DNA of 6,353 bases from an uncultured Intrasporangium sp. (GTDB lineage: Bacteria; Actinomycetota; Actinomycetes; Actinomycetales; Dermatophilaceae): NCBI GenBank assembly GCA_937873285.1, contig CALMNV010000251.1:1-6353 (forward strand), written 5' to 3'. Position 1 is the first letter of the stretch. The number at the start of each line of letters is the position of its first letter. The notes under the pieces were generated by a model. It saw only the letters and a program-made list of their open reading frames with translations. It did no database searches and was not told the DNA's origin. Shown piece by piece: positions 1 through 5,432 of the stretch. The position numbers and the translations under genes are program-made.

Positions 1-607
1 GGTAGCGCCCGTTCTCGCCGGCGCCCAGGGCCCGCACCGTGGCGAGCGCGTCCTCCGGCGTCGAGTAGAGCTTCTCGTCGATCGCGCCCTCGACGCCGTC
101 CTCCTCGCCGCCGACGACGCCGACCTCGATCTCGAGCACCACGTCGGCCGCCTTGGCGAGCGCGAGCAGCTCCGTCGCGATCTCGAGGTTCTCAGCCAAC
201 GGCACCGCCGAGCCGTCCCACATGTGCGACTGGAACCACGGCGTGCCACCGGCCTTCACGCGCTCGGTCGAGGCCGCGAGCAGCGGCCGCACGAAGCCGT
301 CGAGCTTGCCCTTGGGGCAGTGGTCGGTGTGGAGGGCGATGTTGACCGGGTAGTTCCTGGCGACCTGCTCGGCGTATGCCGCGAAGGCGAGCGAGCCGCT
401 CACCATGTCCTTGACCGACGGGCCGGAGAGGTACTCCGCGCCGCCGGTCGAGACCTGCACGATGCCGTCGGAGCCGGCGTCGGCGAAGCCCCGAAGCGCG
501 GCGTTCAGCGTCTGCGACGAGCTGACGTTGATGGCCGGGTAGGCGAACGACCCGGCCTTGGCGCGGTCGAGCATGTCGGCATACACGTCAGGGGTGGCGA
601 TGGGCAT
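1..607 (-). CDS. fba: Class II fructose-bisphosphate aldolase, 3' end outside window (partial)
   Basis: Zinc-dependent cytoplasmic aldolase of glycolysis and gluconeogenesis that reversibly splits fructose 1,6-bisphosphate into glyceraldehyde 3-phosphate and dihydroxyacetone phosphate. The visible 202 codons begin MPIATPDVYADML, the same opening as the Mycobacterium tuberculosis enzyme. They carry the ALHTDHC motif at residues 91-97, with D95 as the expected catalytic acid and H96 as a zinc ligand. Also visible are FQSHMWDGSAVP (125-136) and EIEVGVVGGEEDGV (159-172), typical of the long class IIA type. Actinobacterial members are about 340 residues, so roughly 40% of the protein, including the later zinc histidines and the phosphate-binding glycine loop, lies beyond the left edge. 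The ATG at 607-605 is chosen because it matches the family N-terminus and has a near-perfect ribosome binding site. No frameshift or odd composition is seen. It follows dodecin by 93 bases that contain a stem-loop, so it is probably transcribed on its own. Confidence 0.96.
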   Translation of the reverse strand, partial: MPIATPDVYADMLDRAKAGSFAYPAINVSSSQTLNAALRGFADAGSDGIVQVSTGGAEYLSGPSVKDMVSGSLAFAAYAEQVARNYPVNIALHTDHCPKGKLDGFVRPLLAASTERVKAGGTPWFQSHMWDGSAVPLAENLEIATELLALAKAADVVLEIEVGVVGGEEDGVEGAIDEKLYSTPEDALATVRALGAGENGRY

Positions 608-610
608 GGG

Positions 611-617
611 TCCTCCT
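611..617 (-). promoter_or_regulatory. Shine-Dalgarno sequence of the aldolase gene
   Basis: Reading leftward, the strand shows AAGGAGGACCCATG. AGGAGGA is a strong match to the anti-16S sequence, four to five bases before the ATG at 607. It fixes the start and suggests high expression, as expected for a glycolytic gene. The rest of the leader (663 to 618) shows only a weak -10-like CAGGAT at 647-642 with no matching -35, so no promoter is called. Confidence 0.8.
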
Positions 618-663
618 TGGCTGGACGGGTCGGCCGCGTCGATCCTGCCACGTATGCCGCGCG

Positions 664-700
664 GCCGGCGCGGCCGTCCGCGGCCAAGGGGCGCGCCGGC
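664..700 (-). terminator. GC-rich stem-loop directly after dodecin, possible terminator
   Basis: The arm GCCGGCGCG (700-692) is perfectly complementary to CGCGCCGGC (672-664). Between them a second hairpin, GGCCG-CGGA-CGGCC (685-672), can form; it shares one base with the outer stem. The structure begins at the base immediately after the dodecin stop codon and ends 56 bases before the aldolase start. No U-run follows, so it is not a classical intrinsic terminator. High-GC actinobacteria often have stem-loops without U-tracts at gene ends, so the terminator role is inferred. Alternative roles are an mRNA-stabilising structure or a 5' leader element of the aldolase. Confidence 0.5.
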
Positions 701-907
701 TCACTCCTCGAGGCGGAAGCCGAGCTTGAGCGTCACCTGCACGTGGGCGACGGCGCCGTCGTCGAGGTGACCGCGGATGTTGCTCACCTCGAACCAGTCC
801 AGGTTGCGAACGGTGCGGTTCGCCCGCTCGACAGCGCCCTTGATCGCCTCGTCGATGGAGCTCGTCGACGTGCCGACGACCTCGGTGATGCCGTACGTGT
901 TGCCCAT
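701..907 (-). CDS. Dodecin family flavin-binding protein
   Basis: A 68-residue protein with the full dodecin pattern. The N-terminus MGNTYGITEVVGTS is the first strand. It is followed by the helix SIDEAIKGAVERANRTVRN (residues 17-35), the flavin-stacking LDWFEV with W38, and the strand IRGHLDDGAVAHVQVTLKLGF (44-64) with the conserved glutamine Q57. Dodecins assemble into hollow dodecamers that bind riboflavin, FMN or lumichrome in pairs between tryptophans; bacterial ones act as flavin stores or buffers and often also bind coenzyme A. Length and motifs closely match M. tuberculosis dodecin (70 residues). The ATG at 907 is preferred over an in-frame ATG at 958 and a TTG at 985. It gives the family length, and GAGGG sits seven bases upstream. 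It lies 74 bases after the phosphoesterase stop and probably has its own promoter. It has no obvious functional link to the transporter. Confidence 0.95.
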   Translation of the reverse strand: MGNTYGITEVVGTSTSSIDEAIKGAVERANRTVRNLDWFEVSNIRGHLDDGAVAHVQVTLKLGFRLEE

Positions 908-913
908 GAGCCG

Positions 914-920
914 TCCCTCT
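914..920 (-). promoter_or_regulatory. Shine-Dalgarno sequence of dodecin
   Basis: The minus strand reads AGAGGGA then CGGCTC before the ATG at 907. GAGGG is seven bases from the start, which supports this ATG over the longer in-frame alternatives upstream (ATG at 958, TTG at 985). Confidence 0.65.
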
Positions 921-956
921 GTCAGCGGCCCGCGGTGCCGGACCGGGTCGCCCCTC

Positions 957-985
957 ATCGTCGAGGCATGCGCTGCTTCGGTCAA
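957..985 (-). promoter_or_regulatory. Candidate sigma-70-type promoter for dodecin
   Basis: On the minus strand, TTGACC (985-980) matches the -35 consensus in five of six bases. A 17-base spacer then leads to GACGAT (962-957), which keeps the A at position 2 and T at position 6 of the actinobacterial -10 box. Transcription would begin near 950, giving a leader of about 40 bases before the dodecin ATG. The -35 box overlaps the phosphoesterase stop codon (984-982). It would let dodecin be expressed independently of the upstream operon. This rests on pattern matching only. Confidence 0.4.
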
Positions 986-2640
986 GTCCAGTCCGGAGCG
1001 CGCAGGAGCAGCTCGGTGTTCCGGTCGCCCTGTCCCCCGGCCAGCCCGGTGTCCTCCGCGGTCACGTCACGCTGCCATGCATTGGCCGAAAGGCTGCGCG
1101 AGAGCGCCGCGAGCGCGAGCGGGTCCGGCGAGGACGGCTGCCCGACCAGAGGAGCTGCGTGATCCAGAACCGTCGTGAAGATCGACAGAGTGCCGTCGCC
1201 GTTGAGGGCGAGCTCGACGACTCGGCTCTGCTGCGGCCAGTCGATCAGCGACGCCGTGCTGACCTGCCAAAGTCCCCCCGGCACGGCCCAGTGCCGGGGA
1301 CGCTGCAGCGGTCGGACCCAGTGCCGGTGGACATGGCCGGACACCCACAGCACCACGTTGGGGTGGCGCAGCAGCAGCTGTTGGACCTCGGCGCCGAGGA
1401 CGCGATCCTCTCCCTCGGGTGCGTAGCCGTTGGTGAGCGTCTCCAGCGGATGATGGCTGAAGACGACGAAGAGCCGGTCAGACCTGCCACCTGCCCGGGT
1501 CGCCCGTCCTGAGTCGTCGAGGACCGTGGAGCTGCCGGCTCTCAGCTCCGCCGCCAGCCACTCCAGCTGGCCCCGGTCGAGCGAGCCGTGCCATCCTCCG
1601 TGCGGGTTCACCGTGTCAAGGACCAGCGCGCGGACCGGGCCGGCGTCGAAGGCGTAGGCCGCCTCCCCAGGGGCGGCGCCGGCCAGCCCGTGGCCATGTG
1701 GCCGAGACCGAGGCCCGAAGTGAGCACCTACCCATTCGCTCTTGCTGACGAAGCGGCGGTGGGGGTCCGCCGGCACCGGCCGCCCCGGGCCGCTGAGAAG
1801 CACGTCCAGGGACGCCGGGCCCTCCTCGCGCAGCGCGCGCAGGGCGGCGAGTGCCTGCACCTGCGAGGCCGCTGCGACCGGCTTGTGTCCCGCAGTGACG
1901 AGCGCAGCCGTGGCGGGCGTGGCGGGCACGGTGCCCTGGAGCATGGCGTCATGGTTGCCGTAGACGGCATACCACGGCCTCGTCAGCCCTGAGGCCTCGA
2001 ACGGCCTGGCGACCTGCTGCCACAGGCCCGGGACCCGCGGAAAGCCGCACAGTCGGTGGGGGCGGTCGTCGTCGGCACCGGGCGGGCTGCCCTCCGGGTG
2101 CCAGTACCGCTCGTCGAACCAGTCGGGGCCGCTCCTGCCGACGCCACCACTCGCCTCGCCTCCGGCCTCTCCCGACACCGGATGCACCTGGCCACCCTCG
2201 AGCAGCGTGAGATACCAGGCGAGCTCGTTGGCCTGGCAGTTGTCGGTGCTGTCCCCGGTGACGATGGACCAGTCCAGGGGGCGTCCCAGCACCGGCGATG
2301 CGTCCACGTCGTTGACGGCCTGCACCATGGCCTCGACCACATGGGTGGTCAAGGGGTCCTGGGGGCGGTAGGTGCCGACGTGGGGAAACTCGCGCCGAGT
2401 GGGCAGGTCGGGGTCGGCGTAGCGGTCGAGATACTCCACCCGCGCCGGCGAACGGTCGTCGAGGACGTGCAGGTCGGTGAGGTGCGTGAAGGCAAGCAGG
2501 CCGGTGCGGGAGCCGGGCGCGACCTCCCCGGGGTCGGCGAGCTCGGTCCGGACGACCCGGCTCTCGGGCGGCAGGCGAGTCAGGTGCCGGTAGCCGGCCC
2601 CAGCCGGGCCGGGCACGAGCCGGGACGACCAGCCGGTCAC
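982..2640 (-). CDS. Calcineurin-like metallophosphoesterase, resembles TIGR03767 (PPA1498) family
   Basis: A 552-residue protein with all five metallophosphoesterase motifs: TDLH at 55-58 (D56, H58), VTGDSTDN at 127-134 (D130, N134), YGNHD at 227-231 (N229, H230, D231), FSHHP at 394-398, and SGHVHRH at 434-440 (H436, H438). The dinuclear metal site therefore looks intact and a hydrolytic phosphoester activity is expected; the substrate is unknown. Spacing is unusually wide, with 93 residues between motifs II and III (including a Gly/Ser-rich stretch at 156-171) and about 160 between III and IV. This matches my memory of the TIGR03767 family, whose members usually carry a Tat signal. Here no signal peptide or membrane segment is visible, so it is probably cytoplasmic. 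The GTG start at 2640 overlaps the ATPase stop in GTGA, and no Shine-Dalgarno is evident, implying translational coupling. It is the last gene of the transport operon and so probably acts on the imported compound or a derivative (inference). No frameshift is seen. Confidence 0.85.
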   Translation of the reverse strand: MTGWSSRLVPGPAGAGYRHLTRLPPESRVVRTELADPGEVAPGSRTGLLAFTHLTDLHVLDDRSPARVEYLDRYADPDLPTRREFPHVGTYRPQDPLTTHVVEAMVQAVNDVDASPVLGRPLDWSIVTGDSTDNCQANELAWYLTLLEGGQVHPVSGEAGGEASGGVGRSGPDWFDERYWHPEGSPPGADDDRPHRLCGFPRVPGLWQQVARPFEASGLTRPWYAVYGNHDAMLQGTVPATPATAALVTAGHKPVAAASQVQALAALRALREEGPASLDVLLSGPGRPVPADPHRRFVSKSEWVGAHFGPRSRPHGHGLAGAAPGEAAYAFDAGPVRALVLDTVNPHGGWHGSLDRGQLEWLAAELRAGSSTVLDDSGRATRAGGRSDRLFVVFSHHPLETLTNGYAPEGEDRVLGAEVQQLLLRHPNVVLWVSGHVHRHWVRPLQRPRHWAVPGGLWQVSTASLIDWPQQSRVVELALNGDGTLSIFTTVLDHAAPLVGQPSSPDPLALAALSRSLSANAWQRDVTAEDTGLAGGQGDRNTELLLRAPDWT

Positions 2641-3719
2641 CGCGGGTCCCGGACCAGGACGGGGTGGCGGCGCAGCTGCACCGCGACGGCCGTGCCGGGC
2701 GCAAGTGCGGCCGCCTCGACGCTGGAGACGTCGGCCAGGACCAGGCCACCCTGCGGAGACGACACGCTGATGCGCGTCACGGGTCCGAGGAAGCTGCGCG
2801 AGACCACCGTCGCAGCTGCGTCGGCCGGCACGGGCAGGACTGCCTCTGGCCGGATGAGGACCTCGACCGGGGCCCCCGGCGACCGGAGGCGGTCGACCGC
2901 GTACTCCAGTCGCTGGCCCAGCACCTCGACGTGCCCGTCCCCGACCACCCGGCCAGGGATCCGGTTCATGGCGCCGACGAACTCCGCGACGAACGGCGTT
3001 GCCGGCGCGTGGTAGACCTGCTCCGGCGGACCGAGCTGCTCCAGCCGGCCGGCACGCATGACGCCGACCCGGTCGGCCAGCGAGAGCGCCTCCTCCTGGT
3101 CGTGCGTGACGAACAGCGTGGTGATGCCCAGCTCCCGCTGCAGGCGGCGGATCTCCTCGCGGAGCTGGGCACGGACCTGGGCGTCGAGGGCGGACAGCGG
3201 CTCGTCCAGAAGCAGCACCCGCGGCGAGACGGCCAGGGCCCTGGCCAGCGCCACCCGCTGCTGCTGCCCACCGGAGAGCTGATGGGGGTAGCGGTCCCCG
3301 TGGCTGCCGAGCCCCACCAGCTCGAGCAGCTCGTCGGCTCGCCTGCGTCTTTCGGATGCCGGCTGCTTGCGCACCCGCGGCCCGAATGCGACGTTGTCAC
3401 GTGCCGTCATGTTGGGAAACAGGCTGTACTGCTGGAAGACCATGCCCATCTCCCTGCGGTGCGCCGGCAGACCCACGACGTCCTGGCCAGCGACGAGCAC
3501 CCGGCCGGCATCTGGCTGCTCCAGGCCCGCGAGGATGCGCAGAGCCGTCGTCTTGCCGCAGCCGGACGGGCCGAGCAGGGCCAGCAGCTCTCCCGGGACC
3601 AGGGTGAGGTCCAAGCCGTCGAGGGCGTTGACGGCGCCATAGCGCCGGCGCAGGCCGAGGAGCTCCACTGGCGTCCCAGCCTGCTGTTGGCGCACGGCCC
3701 GAGCGGTGACAGCGGTCAT
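2637..3719 (-). CDS. ABC importer ATPase, FbpC/PotA/PhnT-like
   Basis: A 360-residue nucleotide-binding subunit that powers uptake by the two permeases encoded upstream. The domain is complete: Walker A GPSGCGKT (50-57), Q-loop FQQYSLFP (95-102), signature LSGGQQQR (148-155), Walker B VLLLDEP (168-174), D-loop SALD (176-179) and switch histidine H206 in VTHDQEEA. The FVGAMNRIPG segment (247-256) leads into a C-terminal TOBE-like region (about 285-357, starting VEVLIRPEAV). This layout is typical of ATPases for Fe(III), polyamines and 2-aminoethylphosphonate; the C-terminal part may sense substrate or regulators. The ATG at 3719 overlaps the permease stop in ATGA, and GGAGG (3729-3725) lies five bases upstream. 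The stop overlaps the GTG start of the phosphoesterase. Function as an importer ATPase is secure; the transported substrate is not. Confidence 0.97.
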   Translation of the reverse strand: MTAVTARAVRQQQAGTPVELLGLRRRYGAVNALDGLDLTLVPGELLALLGPSGCGKTTALRILAGLEQPDAGRVLVAGQDVVGLPAHRREMGMVFQQYSLFPNMTARDNVAFGPRVRKQPASERRRRADELLELVGLGSHGDRYPHQLSGGQQQRVALARALAVSPRVLLLDEPLSALDAQVRAQLREEIRRLQRELGITTLFVTHDQEEALSLADRVGVMRAGRLEQLGPPEQVYHAPATPFVAEFVGAMNRIPGRVVGDGHVEVLGQRLEYAVDRLRSPGAPVEVLIRPEAVLPVPADAAATVVSRSFLGPVTRISVSSPQGGLVLADVSSVEAAALAPGTAVAVQLRRHPVLVRDPR

Positions 3720-4570
3720 GAGGACCTCCGGAACAGTGACGTGGCGCCGCGTGGTCGGCCGGCGGCGATGGACAGTGCGAGGAGCAGGGCCCAGGAGGTG
3801 AGCAGCACCAGGACCGACAGGCCGACTGCCACTCCGGCCTGCTGCTGGCCGACGCGAACCATCCAGGTGGGGAACGTGTCGAACAGCATGAGGCTGGCCA
3901 TCGTGAACTCGCCGAGGACCAGCGCGGTGGTCAGCAGGGCCGAGCCGACGATGGCAGTGCGGATGTTGGGCACGACCACGCGAAGCAGGACCGTCGGCCA
4001 GTTGGCCCCGAGGCTGCGCGCCGCCTCCACCAAGGTCGGCAGCCGGACTGCGCTCACGCCCGCGTCAAGCGCCCGGTAGCTGAACGGCATCGCGAGGGCC
4101 ACGTACTCCAGCGCCAGGATCGCTGGCGTGCCCTTGATGAGGTTGGGGGCGTCGGCGAAGGCCGTCAGCACTCCCACCACGAGCACGACGACCGGAACGA
4201 CGAGGGGGAGCAGGCTCAGGGCCTCCACGAGCGGACGCAGGCGCGGCAGCCGTAGATGCACCCAGACGACGGTGGGGACCATGAGGGCCACGGTGATGAG
4301 CAGCGTCCCCAGGGCGATGCGCAGCGAGACGGTGAGCATGGGCACGAGCTCGGGCTGCGCCGCGATATCGCGGAAGGCCGCGAGCGAGTGCGTGCCGTTG
4401 GGTCCGCGGAGCGCGAACTCCAGCGCTGCCGCGACCGGCACGAGGAAGTATGCGCCCATGGCCCAGAGCACTCCCCGACGCCACCAGGCCCCTCGGCTGC
4501 GTCGAGAGGGCGGCGGTGCGGAGGCCGGCTCCGCGAAGGCCGGCGGCGCGGCCGACGTCAGCTCAGCCAC
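3716..4570 (-). CDS. ABC transporter permease, second subunit (Fe3+/2-aminoethylphosphonate type)
   Basis: An integral membrane protein of 284 residues. After a proline/alanine-rich, arginine-containing cytoplasmic N-terminus (1-32) there are about six hydrophobic segments, roughly at 34-55, 76-103, 115-138, 147-166, 203-228 and 249-270. The EAA loop that docks on the ATPase is EAARSLGANWPTVLLRVVVP at 182-201. The family is the binding-protein-dependent transport inner-membrane component (BPD_transp_1). GTG at 4570 is chosen as the start. The open frame continues further upstream, but only inside the preceding permease gene and without hydrophobic or family-like sequence; GTG at 4570 gives the normal size and overlaps the preceding stop by 13 bases. 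A weak purine-rich AGGGCGAG precedes it. It should form a heterodimer with the permease encoded just upstream. Its stop overlaps the ATPase start by four bases. Confidence 0.93.
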   Translation of the reverse strand: MAELTSAAPPAFAEPASAPPPSRRSRGAWWRRGVLWAMGAYFLVPVAAALEFALRGPNGTHSLAAFRDIAAQPELVPMLTVSLRIALGTLLITVALMVPTVVWVHLRLPRLRPLVEALSLLPLVVPVVVLVVGVLTAFADAPNLIKGTPAILALEYVALAMPFSYRALDAGVSAVRLPTLVEAARSLGANWPTVLLRVVVPNIRTAIVGSALLTTALVLGEFTMASLMLFDTFPTWMVRVGQQQAGVAVGLSVLVLLTSWALLLALSIAAGRPRGATSLFRRSS

Positions 4571-5430
4571 CGGCTCGCCCTGCGTTGCAGCAACGTGTAT
4601 CCGCCCATGAGGGCCGCCACGATGACGATCATCTCCAGCCCGAGGGCCTTGCCCAGGTTCTCCTGGCCCGCGATGACGTTGCCCGACAGGAGCGAGCCGA
4701 TCTCGATGGGCAGCAGGGGCACACCGCCGTTGGTGAGGGCAGCCGCGGTCGCGTAGGCCGCGAAGGAGTTGGCGAAGAGCAGCAGGAGGCTGCCGAGAAG
4801 GGCGGGAAGGAGCACCGGACCCGCGACGTAGCGCCAGTACTGCGGCCTCGTCGCGCCGAGGTTGTGCGCCGCCTCCGCCCACTGGGGCCGCAACCCCTCC
4901 AGCGCCGGGGTGATCACGAGCACCATGAGGGGCACCTGGAAGTAGACGTACACCACGACGATGCCGGCGAAGGAGAACAGCGAGAAGCCGGTCGCATAGA
5001 GGTCGAGCCCGATCGCCTGAAGCGCCCGGGTGACGAGCCCGATGCTTCCGATGGAGGCGATGAACATGAAGGCCAGTGGCACGCCCCCCAGGTGAGCGAA
5101 GACACCGGAAGCCGACGACACCACATGTCGCAGCAGGACAGCGCGTGGCGAGGTGACCACGGCGTTCGCGAGCAGTGCTCCCAGCAGCACGCCCAGCACG
5201 GCGGTCACCAACGACAGCTTGAGGCTGGTGAGCAGGGCGGTCAGGTAGGGCTCCTGAAGGGCCGCGGACAGGTTTCCCAGGGTGAACCGGCCCGCGGAGT
5301 CCGTGAAGGCGCCAACGACCACCGACACCGTGGGCAGGACGAGGAACACCGACGTATAGGCGAAGAACGGCACCAGGCCGAGGACGGCGGCGGACGGCTT
5401 GCGCCGCCCGCCGCCGGTCGGGACAGGCAT
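4558..5430 (-). CDS. ABC transporter permease, first subunit (Fe3+/2-aminoethylphosphonate type)
   Basis: A 290-residue inner-membrane subunit. A short basic N-terminus (GGGRRKPS) is followed by about six hydrophobic segments near 14-40, 66-92, 108-133, 148-175, 205-232 and 262-281. The conserved cytoplasmic EAA loop is EAAHNLGATRPQYWRYVAGP at 186-205, followed by VLLPALLGS. The start is the ATG at 5430, two bases after the stop of the binding-protein gene. The same frame stays open to 6102, but that upstream part is only a shadow of the binding-protein gene. A weak AAGGCGG about ten bases upstream may serve for ribosome binding, aided by coupling. With the second permease it forms the translocation channel. 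Family resemblance is to the PhnU/PhnV- and FbpB-type permeases; this does not settle the substrate. Confidence 0.93.
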   Translation of the reverse strand: MPVPTGGGRRKPSAAVLGLVPFFAYTSVFLVLPTVSVVVGAFTDSAGRFTLGNLSAALQEPYLTALLTSLKLSLVTAVLGVLLGALLANAVVTSPRAVLLRHVVSSASGVFAHLGGVPLAFMFIASIGSIGLVTRALQAIGLDLYATGFSLFSFAGIVVVYVYFQVPLMVLVITPALEGLRPQWAEAAHNLGATRPQYWRYVAGPVLLPALLGSLLLLFANSFAAYATAAALTNGGVPLLPIEIGSLLSGNVIAGQENLGKALGLEMIVIVAALMGGYTLLQRRASRWLS

Positions 5431-5432
5431 GC

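Noticed and set aside
642..670. Promoter for the aldolase with -10-like CAGGAT
   Set aside because: No acceptable -35 lies 16-18 bases upstream; that stretch is the GC-rich stem-loop. A real promoter may exist but cannot be supported from the sequence.
908..981. Terminator after the phosphoesterase gene
   Set aside because: Only short imperfect GC pairings were found and no U-tract, so operon read-through into dodecin cannot be excluded or shown.
908..985. 26-residue N-terminal extension of dodecin (TTG at 985 or ATG at 958)
   Set aside because: Known dodecins begin at the position of the ATG at 907, which has a good ribosome binding site; the extension resembles no part of the family.
224..1162. 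Long plus-strand open frame of 312 codons
   Set aside because: It lies antisense to aldolase, dodecin and phosphoesterase, has an arginine/alanine/glycine-rich composition typical of high-GC shadow frames, shows no family motif, and spans the ends of three well-supported genes.
1949..2749. Minus-strand 266-codon frame overlapping the phosphoesterase
   Set aside because: It runs in another frame of the same strand; the phosphoesterase frame holds all five catalytic motifs while this one is proline/arginine-rich noise.
2664..4079. Plus-strand open frame of 471 codons opposite the ATPase and second permease
   Set aside because: The opposite strand encodes a complete ABC ATPase and an EAA-loop permease; this frame has no recognisable domain.
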